64,000 bases of DNA from Acanthornis magna (taxonomy: Eukaryota; Chordata; Aves; Passeriformes; Acanthizidae): the NCBI GenBank assembly GCA_036785705.1, contig JAWUZG010000032.1, positions 16,239,501-16,303,500 on the forward strand, written 5' to 3'. This document shows positions 49,909 through 62,880 of this stretch, piece after piece. The position numbers and the translations under genes were made by a program. Numbering within the stretch: position 1 is the first letter of the stretch; each line of letters opens with the position of its first letter. The notes below the pieces were generated by a model that saw only the letters and a list, made by a program, of their open reading frames with translations, did no database searches and was not told the origin of the DNA.

Positions 49909-51509
49909 CCATGGAATCGTTTGGCTGTGCTATCACTATGTGAAGGTAGGCAACTGCAAATATACGAATACCTAAAGCTGAAGTTTAAGTACAGCTTATC
50001 TTGGAACGGCAGCAGATTTTTCTAATGAAAGAATAGTTCCACTTAGTGTGCAACATGTAAGGAAATTGTTGCCAGCTCTCTAATAAATGGTTCTAAGTGA
50101 ACCGATGCAGTTCCCAGAGCTTTAGAAAAACTCATTATGCAAATGAAGATACTGATGATAGACGATAACGTTTCACAGGATGCTATTTCTTATTATATCA
50201 GTAAGCACCAAGTTAAGTGCCAAGACAGCCCCATTGTCCCATGATTTATCGTAAAATTTAGAACTTGAATGCACAACGAAAGTCCACGAAGTTTGCATTT
50301 AATTCACAAGAAGATAGTTTCAAAAATGGCTCTTAAAATATCCTTACATTTCAAATGGGCTTTCCCCCACTCCTTCAAGAGGACTGCTTTAGAATGGACT
50401 AGACCTTGACATAAGATCTTTCAGGAGGACTTGTACATCCTCTGGGAATCCTCTGCAATCCACTGGTGTTGGCTGACTGCAGTAGGCCCCTTGAGAGAGT
50501 GGTGCCCTGTCCTGTCACGCAGGTAAGCTGCAGGGCAGGTGGGTGGAGGAGGAAAGTACCCCTGTCTCTTCCAGCTGTTGCTCCACACCTCACCTGATCT
50601 GATCCTATCTTTAAAACATGTTACCCTTCACCAAGCCTGAACTTGGAGCCACCTGCACCCCCGACAGAGCCCCTGGCTGAAACGGGCTGCGTGTTCATCC
50701 AACTGGCTGCTCTGGCCTGCACTGAGGGAGCCAGCATCCCTGGGCTGCTGCGCCCTCTCTCTCCCTGTGTAAGCACAAGGATGGGTAGCATGGATTTGGC
50801 TCCACTCACCCTGTGCCATGGAGAAAGTCACCCCTGTTGCGGCAAGTGGCAGGCAGCTAAAGGACTAAGCTGTGTTTGCAGCTATTTTGGCAGAAATCAG
50901 CCAGAAGGGTGAGGAAACAGTCTGAAAAAGCAAGGCAGCAGAGAAGAGGACCCAGACCTTAAGACTCAGAACAGAATTACAGAATACCCATGCCTCGAAG
51001 ACTATCTGGTAGTACAGTCCATGTGACAGTCTCAGGCTGCAGAAACTGTGCCACCATGGAGCAGAGTCACAATTTTCCTTCAATAACTTCTTCCTGATAG
51101 TGTCAAACTTTGTCAGTGGTTTCAGTAAGACCTACCTCATCGCAAGCTATCAGGTTTGAAAACTGACAGCCTTAAAACAAACTACCATTTACTCCTGGCT
51201 TTCTCAGTCTTCAGGAACACCATCAACAGCCACAGCATTTGTCAGTGTGGGCTCATTACGTGCTCTCTGCCTCTTGTTTCCCTTTATTCTCAAGTGCAAC
51301 TGAAAGGTTGCTTCCTCTAGCACATGAATACACATCTCAGCATGGATCAAGATGTTCTTAATACGGTACTTTCATCAGTAATCAATTGGAAGAACTCAAT
51401 TTTAGAAACAGAATTCGTGTGCAAAGCGTGCAACAAGAAATACAGTTACATTTGGTCATAGTGTCCTATCTTAGCTATGCTACCATGACTCACACTGATT
51501 AGTATACTT

Positions 51510-51575
51510 ACACACACGCGCGCAAACACACGTACACACACAGAGATATTTATTTATATACACGCTCACACAATA
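51510..51575. repeat. Alternating purine-pyrimidine CA/CG/TA tract
   Basis: Short runs of CA, CGCGCG, ACGTACACACA and TATTTATTTATATACACGC follow each other over about 65 bp. Alternating purine-pyrimidine stretches of this kind can form Z-DNA. The tract lies in the middle of the putative CNR1 3' UTR. Confidence 0.7.
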
Positions 51576-52668
51576 AGAAAATGTCTAAGTCTGACAATAT
51601 TTCCTCCTCTTTTAGTGAAGACAGGAGATCAGCATCTCAGGCTCTGAATCTGCCTAGACCTGGGATACAGGAATGTGACACACTTCAAGTATACATTGAC
51701 TGCACAGTGATAACATCGCACATTGAGTCTGACACATGCTGTCTTCAGTGGTCCAACACCAGCACATGGCTTAAAACCAGATGGCCATTAAAGGAGCCAA
51801 TATCCGGGACCTTTGCTTTTCAGTGTTCGTATTCACACAATGCCCAAGAGCAAGGCAGTAGTCTGTGCAACCATAAACATCCTTCTGTATAAACGCAGTG
51901 GTATTTAAAAGTCTGAACCAGTGCATTCTTTTCTCACATTCCTCCTCTATTCCTCAGTTGCTGTTAGTCTCATATGCATGTGAAAGTAAAAGGTAGTGGG
52001 GAAATAATTTTAGTAGAAGAACACAAAGCCTCTCCTCTAAGTCCACAGAAGACCACTAAAAGTGTAAAATTTCCAAAATATCTCATAGGAATTCTTCAAA
52101 TACAGTAAATGTTTTCAATGGGGTTTACATATCACATTTCACGTTATTTCCACGGAATTCTACCTTATCACTTTGTTTAATCAGACAAATATCAATAACA
52201 CATAATAAAACGGCACACAATTCACAAGACACGACACGTTTTACAAAACCTCTAAACTCAGCACTGCTGCTTCTGGAAAAAATCAGAAACTCCTATTACT
52301 TACAGACATGAAATACATTTCACATTGAAATGAACAGCATGATTACAAGGCTTTTTTTCTTATTTGATGGTATTGGTTTAGGATGCGTTATTTTTCAATT
52401 AGGTTTCACAATTTTTCTTCACACCCCCAAAGGAATGATTGCTAATCTGATATTTTCTCTGTGCTCTTTCAGGAAACATTATTATTCAGTAAACACCTTT
52501 TGAGAAAAACTTGTGAAAATTTAGCTAGAATCCCTAATTGTAAAACCTGAAGTACTGGCTGATGGTACTGCTCTTAACACAATCATTGCTCAGCTTACAA
52601 TGACAAACCAAAAAATATTACAGGAGGATACAAACACGTTAAGCCATGGGTTTGGTTTTCTCTGTTGT

Positions 52669-52671
<3 letters not shown>

Positions 52672-52700
<29 letters not shown>
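52672..52700 (-). repeat. 29-nt A homopolymer 41 nt after the CNR1 stop
   Basis: The plus strand has 29 consecutive T, so the CNR1 transcript would carry an internal A29 tract close to the stop codon. It can act as an internal oligo-dT priming site and is likely to vary in length. The exact count may be affected by sequencing or assembly error. Confidence 0.9.
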
Positions 52701-52703
<3 letters not shown>

Positions 52704-52741
52704 CTTAACTCCTTTTCCCACAATGCTGAGAAGTCTCTGAC

Positions 52742-54163
52742 TTACAACGCTTCAGCAGTTGTGTCCGTGGAGACAGACATGGTAACTTTGGCAATCTTAA
52801 CTGTGCTCTTAATGCAGCTCTCGGCAGCCCTGTGCACATTGCCTGCGTTGTTGGCGTGTTTGTGCTGGCAGTCAGACTCCATGCTGTTATCCAGGGGCTG
52901 CGCAGTCCCTTCGCACGAGGGGAACATGCTGCGGAAGGCGTGTCGCAAGTCCTTGCTCCTCAGAGCGTAGATGATGGGATTCACTGTTGAATTCAGCAAA
53001 CAGAGCATGCTACAGAAGGCAAAGATAGTCTTGATGAGCTTGTTCATTTTCCCAAAGACATCGTACACCATGATGGCGAGGAGAGGGCCCCAGCATATGA
53101 TTAAAACGACTAGGATAAGGACCAAGGTTTTGGCTAACCTGATGTCCATACGAGTTTGATCAGGCCTAGTGATCTGTACCTTACCATCCTCCGTCGACTG
53201 AACGATGATGCTTTTCTGCGTGCCTCGCTGCAGCATGCGAACAGCGTGGCTGTGAGCCTTCCACAGAATGTACATGTAGGCATAGACAATGAACAACAAG
53301 AGGACGCTGGTGACCCCGATCCAGAACATCAGGTATGTCTCATCGATGAGAGGGAATATGTCTGAACAAACGGAATTGAGCTTTTTGCAGTTCCAGCCGA
53401 GCAGAGGAAGAACGGCTATTACAATAGCGATGGTCCACATCACACAAAATGCTACGACAGCCTTTGGTCGGGTAACAATCCTTTTGTAAGCTAGTGGCCT
53501 GTGTATAGAGATGTACCGGTCTATTGCCGTGAGGAAAAGGCTACCTACAGAGGCTGTGAAGGAGGCTGTAACTCCACCCAGTTTGAACAAGAAGACATTG
53601 GGGCTATCCTTCCGGTGGAAAACATGGAAATCCACAAAACTGTAGACAAAAATCACGCTGCCCAGGAGGTCGGCCACTGCCAGGCTGCCGATGAAATGAT
53701 AGGAGGGTCTACACCGGAGGCTTCGGGAGTGGAGGATGACACACAGGACGAGGAGGTTCTCTAGGACTGTGAAGGTGCCCAGGGTGAGTGACAGCACGGC
53801 GATGGCCAGCTGCTGGCTGGGGTTCAGGATCATAAAGCACTCCATATCCATAAAGTTCTCCCCGCACTGTATATTCTCCTCATTATCCTTAAAAGTGGAC
53901 AGGGACTTGTTGTAAAACTCTGTGATGTTGACCTGCTCTGAGGGAATAATGCTCAACAGGGGATCCTCTCCTCCAGTCATTTTTTCTTGGAAAGGATCAC
54001 CCCTGAAGGAAGAAAGAGGGAACTTCTGGGGGTAGTACCCCAGCTTGGACGCCATGTCGCCTTTCATGTCTTCGTACTGGATATCGTTGGAGCCCACGTA
54101 AAGGAGATCTGTTGTGATTGTTCGGAAAGTTGTATCTGCGAGGCCATCTAGAATTGACTTCAT
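52742..54163 (-). CDS. CNR1: Cannabinoid receptor 1 (class A GPCR), complete coding sequence
   Basis: The product is the Gi/o-coupled plasma-membrane receptor for the endocannabinoids anandamide and 2-AG, mainly presynaptic. The 473-residue translation follows the vertebrate CB1 family closely along its whole length; human CB1 is 472 residues, with a net +2 in the N-tail and -1 in the C-tail. Visible landmarks: a long N-tail with two N-glycosylation sequons (N79, N85) and the Cys100/Cys109 pair; seven hydrophobic helices at about 119-144, 157-177, 190-214, 235-257, 276-301, 347-367 and 380-401; Asp165 (2.50); Lys194 in helix 3; DRY at 215-217; the Cys259/Cys266 loop pair; CWGP at 357-360; NPIIY at 395-399; the palmitoylation Cys417; and the conserved C-terminus ending TAEAL. 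The start is the ATG at 54161-54163. An open frame continues 27 codons upstream to 54244, but a splice acceptor at 54225-54226 cuts through it, so that extension is intronic. No frameshift or missing key residue is seen. Confidence 0.98.
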   Translation of the reverse strand: MKSILDGLADTTFRTITTDLLYVGSNDIQYEDMKGDMASKLGYYPQKFPLSSFRGDPFQEKMTGGEDPLLSIIPSEQVNITEFYNKSLSTFKDNEENIQCGENFMDMECFMILNPSQQLAIAVLSLTLGTFTVLENLLVLCVILHSRSLRCRPSYHFIGSLAVADLLGSVIFVYSFVDFHVFHRKDSPNVFLFKLGGVTASFTASVGSLFLTAIDRYISIHRPLAYKRIVTRPKAVVAFCVMWTIAIVIAVLPLLGWNCKKLNSVCSDIFPLIDETYLMFWIGVTSVLLLFIVYAYMYILWKAHSHAVRMLQRGTQKSIIVQSTEDGKVQITRPDQTRMDIRLAKTLVLILVVLIICWGPLLAIMVYDVFGKMNKLIKTIFAFCSMLCLLNSTVNPIIYALRSKDLRHAFRSMFPSCEGTAQPLDNSMESDCQHKHANNAGNVHRAAESCIKSTVKIAKVTMSVSTDTTAEAL

Positions 54164-54224
54164 AACCCCAGTCTTGTTGGTTTCAGAGAGACTTGGGAGA
54201 TGGAAAAATGCATCGGAGGAAACC
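54164..54224 (-). other. CNR1: CNR1 5' UTR part of the coding exon, with 3' splice acceptor at 54225-54226
   Basis: Read on the minus strand, a pyrimidine stretch (TTTTCCCC) is followed by ATATAG and then the exon start GGTTTCC. This gives 61 nt of 5' UTR before the ATG. A noncoding leader of about 60 nt in the coding exon, fed by distant noncoding first exons, is the known CNR1 arrangement in mammals. A TTAAT-like branch-point candidate lies about 25 nt upstream of the acceptor. The splice site is read from sequence and not from a transcript. Confidence 0.75.
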
Positions 54225-54873
54225 CTATATGGGGAAAAGATCACACTTCATTAACATAAACAGGGAGACAAACTCCACGAACAACTTCACTGAACTGTGT
54301 CAAACAAAATCAACCCTTCTCTGGTATTCAGTGCAGGTCTAGGTTTTGCCACTGTGGGAAATCAGGGTGGGTTGAACACTTAGAAAGAAATCACCTGGAT
54401 TTCACTAAAACTGAATTACACTAAGAAGTGACATGAAAAACAGAGGCAAAGGGAATTGAGCGTTTCACAGGAAAGCAATTTTCATTTCTCATCAAAACCT
54501 TCTGAGCTGCTCCACCAGAAAGATATTTTTCTGGGCTTCTGATTGCAAAGTACCTTGCAGACCAATATTCCTTGGGCTTGCTTCATTTAGATAATACCAA
54601 GTGCCACTGCAGGAGCAGCACTAAACTGAGTCACCACCTTCATTGTTTTCCTTTCAAAAGGCACTGAGGGTTTTGAAAAATTGACAAGAGAGGCAACAGG
54701 GACAGAGCCATGTACTCCAAATTTCACAGTTCACTCAGTATTCCTTAATATTCTTAATATCCTGCTATAGCAATCTGAGGTCTACTAACATCCTGAATTT
54801 GCTAATGCAAATTTATTAGCAAGGTATTTTACCTATAAATATACAGCTTCATTACATTCATATACAAAGATTA

Positions 54874-54895
54874 TTCCTTCCTTCCTTCCTTCCTT
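54874..54895. repeat. Short (TTCC)n run
   Basis: Five and a half TTCC units, the same motif as the large array at 33.46 kb. Confidence 0.9.
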
Positions 54896-55372
54896 CTGCT
54901 AAGCAAAACAAGGTAACCGGGATGCTTGAGCAATATGAGAGAAGTGGGTTGTTACCCAGCTCTGTCCATGGTTTCAGGAAAGGTGGGCAGCACTGTTAAG
55001 TCAGTGAGAGAGTCAGTGATCTGCTCTGTACAGACCAGAAGCCTCAATCAGGGCAGTTCAAACTTGCCTAGACAAACACGGCACCAAGTTCAGATCAGGA
55101 TGCAGCAGTGGCCAAAACTCCAGGCAAAAGGGACCAGAAGCCACTGCTTCTGTGAGAAACATTGTAATGTAACTTGTTGCCCTGGGGACATCCTCAAAAA
55201 CATTCTGTACCCCGCAAAACTGGAGGGGTGCAGCAGAAGGTACCCAGGTAGCCATTGGTCTCTGAGTTCTGTCAAGAACAGCCTTTGCTCACGGATGGTG
55301 ATTAGTTGCAGGGAACAACTCCTGGTCAGGGTTCCCTTGGGAGAGGACTCCCATCAGCACCTGAGCATCCAT

Positions 55373-55448
55373 CAACATGTAAGACAAGCCTTACAGCTCT
55401 TGTTATGCTCCAACATGTAAGACAAGCCTTACAGCTCTTGTTATGCTC
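55373..55448. repeat. Perfect two-copy 38-bp tandem duplication
   Basis: Copies 55373-55410 and 55411-55448 are identical (unit starts CAACATGTAAGACAAGCC). Identity suggests a recent slippage or duplication event, probably polymorphic. Confidence 0.95.
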
Positions 55449-58400
55449 CACTCCTTCACATTACTTTGCCCATAGAAAATGCCTTGAATATGGATTGAAC
55501 ATCTGCTTTAGGGTCCCCTTCCACCACCTCCACGGATGAGAGTGGTCTGAATACAAATAAGAGCCAGAATCACTCCTCTCATGTGCTACAAATATTCTGC
55601 ATCTGCTATGGGACATCTCAACGATTAATCAGCAACAGGAGCAAACCAAGCTTCTTGTTGCTTTTAGCATGGAGGAAATTGTTGCACTCAAGAAATCCCA
55701 AATGCCATAAATAGGGTCGTACTGACTTAACCTGTCCACTTTACACAACTGACAATAAACGGTCAGAAAAGCTACAAGAGTTTATCTGCCAAAATCAGAG
55801 TACTGATCACCTCAATTCCTAAACAGAAGACTTGCACAGTAGGTACCACAGTTCTCTTTTCCCAAGAAAACTATAGGAAAGAAAAGGATGCCTCTCTACA
55901 ACAATATCAGTATTAAAAATAGGTAAAATCATGAGCATTTCCAAAGAAGCAGAGATCACTCGGCTGGTGATATATTTATACTGCCTTTATAGCATCTGAA
56001 CACTCAAGACTTTTTTTTCATAGCCCTTTAAAGTTTTGCCCTTGATTAAGCAGGCCTGGACATTGATTATTAAAGGGAACATATGAACTTAGACCTTCAA
56101 AAGACACTGCAACTCCAGTGCTGCAAAAAAGTATGACTACAAACAACGCTTACCAGGATAGTACCAACACACAAAACAAACTGGCTGAGTCAGCTTTTGC
56201 AGACACTGTTTGCTCAGCAAATAACAATTATTAGACAGACAGACAGTATTAAGGAATTTAATTTTGAGGGCGTGAGGAGTGAGGGAGGGAAATGTCACTG
56301 AAGCATACATTAAAAATGAACAGCAATCACCTAATATGGCAGGTACTTTTCTTCCAGACGGTGTTTTACAGCTGTTCTTACAGAATTTGCAGATGTTACA
56401 TGCTGCAAAGATGACTCTGCTGACAAATCTGCTTTGGGTGAAGTCTGGCAACTTTAAACTTGGCATTGCAACACCATTTTAAAACCAGAAGTGAAGAATG
56501 TGTTACTAATTTGAAAACTACCCAAAAATATTAAATAAAACAAGTAGTTCTATAAATATGTAAAGATTGCTGTGGCATCCTCTGCTACTCAAGCCGATTT
56601 TTGACAGAAGAAAGACAACCATTTTAATGAGTAAAGCCACAGCCCCATGTCGAGAAGATTATGTCTGAGGAAAGCTTCATAAATTGTATTCAACTGAGCA
56701 TTTCTGCTAGACAGACAAACAAATTGTTATGAGGTAGCTGGTCCCTGCAGGAGTCATGTCAAGTACAGACTTCCTCAGAATAAGGTGCCATGCAACCCCT
56801 ACCTTTATTTGAAATACAAATGAAAGAACACGAATTGTTATGTGCTCTTTTGAAGGTGGCAGTGAGTTATGTGACAATATCACTATGCATGCATATGCTA
56901 TGCTAACAACACGGTTAATGGGATCAGGAGAGGTAAGTCTTACTTTGAATGTCAATGATTTTTTTTTCCTCTGTATTTTTACATTGAGATTATTACAGTA
57001 ATTTTTACCTTATTGTGTCTGCAAAGAGAGTTTTCTTTGAGAGTACTTGGGAGTTCATTAGTAGTGTAGTTTAGGCTTTGGGGGATGCTGCTGACATTAA
57101 TTTTGTTTTTGTTTGCTGCTGGGAATATCCTAATTGGAAATTTCTAGCAGTATGTGTGCATGCACCTATTCAAGCTGCAGTTGATTTTTATTAAAGTTGC
57201 AGTAAAACAACCATTTGCCTGATCTGGAATTACACTTTACAGAAAATTCATTTATTTTAATTTAGATACTAGCTTATCCCAGTATAAGCTCACTACTGAA
57301 ATATGAGGTTTTCCATAGCAGTCTTGTGAAAACAAGACTGGACCTTTGGCACTGCAGTTGTCAGGTCACAGGTGCTGCATGATTTGACATAGAAAGAAAA
57401 GCCAATGGCAGAAGCAATGGTCTTGTTCTTGGTCTTTTCATATGGTCAGGTGCACATGCCAGTGCCACACACATTTTAGCTCTGAGCCCTTCTGTCCGAA
57501 CCTGAAGAGTTGAGCAGGCACTGCCCATGAAATGGACACCCCAAGCCACTGCTCTTTGCAGTTGGCTTCAACACCACCCAAACCCATCCTGCCCAAGAGC
57601 CATGACCATCTCCACAAGAAATACTCCAGGAGCCCCTCTGGCTTCTCACAGCCTCCCCAGAGAACGTGTCCCCCACGGAAATTCATCCTGCCTGCATGGG
57701 GCTGGAGTGATGGCAGTGTGCTGCACAAAGCTCCCCTCTCGGGCAGAGTGGCAGTAAGGGAGAGCCTCCCTGCTCTGCCAAGAACTCTTCTGCCCTGCCA
57801 CAATCCCCTCATCCAACTTCTTTGAGTTTTCAAAGCTCTCAGCTTCACTCCTCCCATAAATGAGCTCTACTACCTCACTCATTTTAAGACAGCTTTTAAA
57901 AGACCAAAACATGATTAAATATGAAGGAGAATCTGCATGGACACTGGCACTCAAAATTTTGGATGTATTTCCACAATTGCATGCAGCAATTCACAGCAAC
58001 TACTGAACTATGACTGCAGATAAGAATTAAACAACAGATAACATTTTCAAGCATCTTTTATCATGAAGACCAGACCAGAACGGTCATATCAGAACACCAT
58101 TTTAGATCTTTCTCCCCTCATCTGGCAGCTGTTGATGGGCACGGCCAGACCAGCTGTGTGAAGTGACTGCCACTAGATGGAGTGGCTTTGACAAATTCCC
58201 GGCTTTGACAAACCAGCGACATGCATTCAACTTCCTCCAGCCCTTTTTCCCGGCCTACTTTACCAAGGATCAAACATATGAGGTGATAAACATTACCAGA
58301 AGGTTGAAGACACAACTTGGTAAGGCTTGGCCTTTGAAGTGAAAGAATTAGTGAAGAGTTGAGGGGGCAAGTCTTACTACTGCCCTCCACTGTGGGGTTA

Positions 58401-61400
58401 CATATAGACCTAAAAGATGCTTGGGTATCAGAATATAAATACACTTCAGGTAAAATAAAAAATATATAGATGCTGGTAACTCATCATCAAGGACAACAGG
58501 GAGAATTATACCACCTCTGGACTTCTGGTTGGTCTGCAAGACCAGTTCACTTAGGGAACAAGAATGTGACTTCATTAAAATGGTATTACCTTGCTTTTCC
58601 TACTATTCTGGGGTAGAAGAAGAGCTCGAAAGTTTTTATCATTGTCTATAAAAAGAGCTGAATTTGTTACAATTTTCAAACCTAGATGATTGATAGAGCA
58701 ATTTTAATAGCCTAAATAGAAACAATGAGTATTTGTGCTCTTCCTCGGAAAGTAATTATGAGCAATACAATGATGCTACTGATAATTGCAAAAATGGTGA
58801 CATGGCAAGAAAAGGAATCAAAACAAGAAAGAGAAATCCACAATCAAACCTCTTTGGATTCCACTGTAGAAAATATTTTGATCTCCATGTCTATACACTT
58901 CTTCTACAATAATCATAGTTAATTAAGAACAGGCTAAAGGACAAGTAGGAAGAATGCAAGCAGTTTTTGAATGCATAAAAACATATAAAAGTCCCCTCCT
59001 TTTTTACACATTATAAGGTTCTAGGTCATTCAGAGAAGGGCATTATCTTCTGGTAAGTTTGCATAGTGCCCAATACACTGGGACTCCTCTCAAACTGGGT
59101 CCACAAAGTACTACCACAGGAGAAACAGCAGTAATTTACACTCATACGCAGTCAGCTATAAAAATGTGAGAGAAATGAGATCTACCATGGTAACTGTTGG
59201 CCTCTAGGAATTAGAGCTGTCCTATAAAATGAAAATTTATATGGCTAATAATTACCTTATCCCATATGGTGATGAACAATACTGCTTCGAGGACAGAACA
59301 AGGTTTCCAAGCCTTGGAGAAAGAAATGTGCAGACTGAGAAATGGCACTCTCAGACTCAGTAACACCAAGCGAGGGAAAAACACATGTTGAGAAGAATGC
59401 GAAGGCAATGTTACCCCTATCCTATTTACTGGTTTACTACTCCATCTCCAAAACTGTGCTACTCCTAGGCTAAAAATGGCAAATATGCTGTCACTCCTAA
59501 TTCAGGAAAGCTTGCATTCATTTCAGTCAGAATTTTCTCAGCGTGAGGGATCAGGAAGGAGCACAGATGCCAGGAGAGGAGCAAATAAGGGATGTTATCT
59601 TCTAGTTACAGCAAGGCACAATCAGCTATGGGGTAAACTAGGGCATGTAAGTAATGAACCAAATTTTGTTCTTATGTAACACGATCATATCTTTGGCAAG
59701 TTGAACCTAAATTAGCAAGAAGGCACAGCTACATGGTCATTTATGTTAATTAACATACCGTTTGCACACTAGCAGGATAAGGGCCAGACTGCTCCAATTT
59801 GTGGGCAAATGGCTCCTATGTGACACCCCCCAGCATCCAGCAGCCAACAACCTGAACAACAAAAAAAACAAACAAAAAAACAAGGGGGAAAACAGGATGT
59901 TAATCAATGATGGACAATGTTTTTAAAAGGAATAGTATAATTTCCTCCCTCCAAAGTTTTGTTGGTGAGACGCGTGTACCAGTTTTAGCACAGGTGACTT
60001 GCAGGTACAGAGAAAAGGAGGCTGTGCCTTACATCCAACAGCCAGAGCATACATGTCTGTGTAAGATCACAGACGTTCAAAAGCAAGGCTGAAGTCCTGC
60101 TCTAATTGGTGCAGGTGAAGGACCCAAACTTTGCTCTCTATGAGCCAGGTGAGCGTGCTGGCAACCTCTACATTCTGCTGCCCACCTCTAAACTGCTGTT
60201 GGATTGAGTGCTAAACATCGGGAAAGAAAGGAACTAACTGATATTCCGGGAGGCAGAGTGCATGCCTGGTAAGAGGCTTAGCTTGAAGCCTTTTCTCTGA
60301 ATTAAGCAAACCAAGGCTGCACCTCCTGCATCCCACCCAGATGCAGGGGAGGAACAGCAGTGGAAGCTGCCCATCTGCCTGTGAAAAATCTCCAGAACTC
60401 TTGAGGTCACCCAAAACCCCTCAGCTTGTAAAATACAACCTCCTATATACATATTTCCTACCAAGCTGTAGACAAGATGAAGCATTGAAGTCACAAACCA
60501 GCAAGGGGACATTACTGGGAAACCACAGCTACCTCCTCTGCCCAGCTTTTGGGAGAAAGGACGGAAGGCAGAGCTGGCTATCTTGAAACTGTCAGATTTA
60601 AAGATCTTTCACAGTTTATCTTATCTTAATTTCATCTAAAGATAGAATTTTGAAAGAGGATGAGGAGTCTTCCTGAAGTATGAAAGACTCAGATGAAAAG
60701 ACACAGTGAAGCAACAGTGATCTGGTTGTTTGCTTAAAATGAGCTCCAGTTTCGGGACTGGTTTCCCAATAAAAGACTTTCTATCCTTGTTTCCCATTAA
60801 AGCAGAATGAACAGGTAACATGAAAAGTTTGATACAATGCTATGGTATTTACATTTTAAAGAAAATGGAAGAGACCTCATTAAGCTAGTTAATTTTGAAC
60901 TCTCAAACCTTTTCTTTTTTACAAAAGAGTTCATCTTGGATTTCAATATTCCAACAGAAATCGTGGCATTTCCAGCCTCTTCTCTAGCCATTCTCTAATG
61001 CCAAAAGGTGCAGGCACTTATTTCTGAGCAGACTTGACATGAATGTTAAATGGGGACAGAGAAGCCCAGCCAGGTGCAAAAGAGATGAACACTCCTGGAA
61101 GCCCCCAGAAGAAATGGCAGCTCAGTACACAATGTGTAGTTTAAGGGAGAGAAGTCATTTGAAACAACAGAACAGGACATAGAAGACCAGGCTCCATTGG
61201 ATGCTAAATGCTAAAGGTCTCCAGAAGAATGTAATGTCTAGAGGATCAAACTGGAGGAAAAACATAATTATTAGAAGAAAAGAGAGAGAGAACCACCCCT
61301 AGAAAATAGTTTCCATGCAATGGCCAGAACAGAACATAGAAGGTAATGAATTTGTCACAGCAGAAAATACTAGTGAACTTTATTAAAAGAGTAAGGTTTA

Positions 61401-62840
61401 GAGACAGAAAGATAGCAAAAACATCAGGCTCCAGGGAGAATTCTCATAAACTGCACAGTGTATGCCTGCATTCTCATCCTGCTACAACAAACTGGCTGTA
61501 ACAAGTTTTAATTAAAGACATCATGAGTTAGCAAGGAGATGCTGAGAGCAAAGGTAATGTGGATTAAGGTATTGGTGTGGTGAGGATTGGTAGGAGAGAG
61601 GAAAGATAACTACTCTCCTCATACCAGGAATAAGACATCTCCAGGTGAGACAGGAGCAAAGTAGAGAAAGGTAAGAAAGGAAGACCCAAGTGGAAGAAGC
61701 CTCTGTGAGGCAGGGATGGAGATTTTAGAGAAAGACAAGCAATGCCTTATGATAGGCTGGAGGAAAGCAGATCAGGTGAAGGAGAAAATTCACGAGAGAA
61801 AACCTCCCTCCTCTTCTGAGCTGTGCAAACTTCAGAGACACCTCCATAAGCTGAAGGATATAGCTGGTGGGATTTTTCAGATCTCACCATAAAGAAAGAA
61901 CAGATCCACTGCTTGCTCTGCAGGCAATGACTTGCTCTTTTGAAAGCCCATTTCTGATCTGTATTCAAACGACGAAGGAAGATGCAAAGGGCTCTGAGAA
62001 ACCATCCTTTGTAAGGTCAGAGAAAAGGACAGTGCTGTACACACTGACAGTTGGGACCAGGCTGGGGACACTCAGGAAAGATTAGCTGAGCAAATTTGGC
62101 CAGGCACATTAACAAAAATCAAACTGCTTAAGGAAAATGATGTACAGGATACGGATTTCAGAGGTGGAAAGGAAGAGAGTGCTCAAATGGAGCCACGGAG
62201 TGACCCATACAGCAGATAAACACACCAAAAGTGAAGAAGGGGTTCACAGGCAATGACAAAAAGTTAGTGCACAGTAGGCCAGCAACACATTGTAAAGCAA
62301 CACCCTTTTAACCTCAGTCTTCAAGAGTCCACTTCCCCTGCAAACTTTTTTTAGGCCATCAAGTATGGGCAATGCTCAGAAGCTAGGATAAAAAGGCTTT
62401 TGGCAACTGCAATGTCCCATGCCACCAGCATTAGCAAAGAACAAAACTACACACTCCCAATTAAAAAATGAAAAACATTCTTTCATTTCTGGAGCTGTCT
62501 GGCCTTTCCTAAGATTTAAATAAGCTCAGATAACTGTCTTCATAGTTACATTCACAATATAATGATATTCAAATATACTGCCTTCACACACACAAACAAC
62601 TTGTGAAATTATTTGCCAGCATATTAAGCCACTACACCAGATTGCTTGGCAATGGTTTATATCTTTGAAATATGCAGATGCTTTTCTTTTTTTAAAGAAA
62701 GGAGAGAAGGAGGGAAGAGGAGAAGTGAGAAAGAATTACAGTAGAATCTGATATCCAAGTAGCCAGTAGGACAGACTCCAACCAATATTACATCAAATTT
62801 AGAGAAATAGTTAAAATATACTGAGGGATGAGTTATGACT

Positions 62841-62841
62841 T

Positions 62842-62878
<37 letters not shown>

Positions 62879-62880
62879 AT
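62841..62880. repeat. Compound (TA)n(TG)n microsatellite
   Basis: About eight TA units followed directly by about eleven TG units on the plus strand. Confidence 0.95.

Larger units (their letters stand above)
48720..52741 (-). other. CNR1: Putative CNR1 3' UTR (about 4 kb)
   Basis: This stretch follows the CNR1 stop codon, has no recognisable transposon insertion and no gene-like open frame. Human CNR1 has a 3' UTR of similar length, about 4 kb from memory. The proposed end uses the AATAAA at 48736-48741 (minus strand), which is followed by a TG-rich downstream stretch. The first recognisable CR1 fragment appears only beyond this end, at 48.15 kb, which fits a boundary here. Other possible poly(A) signals are AATAAA at 49483-49488 and at 47668-47673; the latter has a strong GT-rich downstream region and would give a 5.1 kb UTR. 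Inside the stretch are a 29-nt A run just after the stop, a GAT/GGT microsatellite, a CA/CG-rich tract and a GC-rich patch at 50.4-50.9 kb. Confidence 0.6.

Noticed and set aside
52971..53764. Plus-strand open frames opposite CNR1
   Set aside because: Shadows of the conserved CNR1 coding sequence on the opposite strand.
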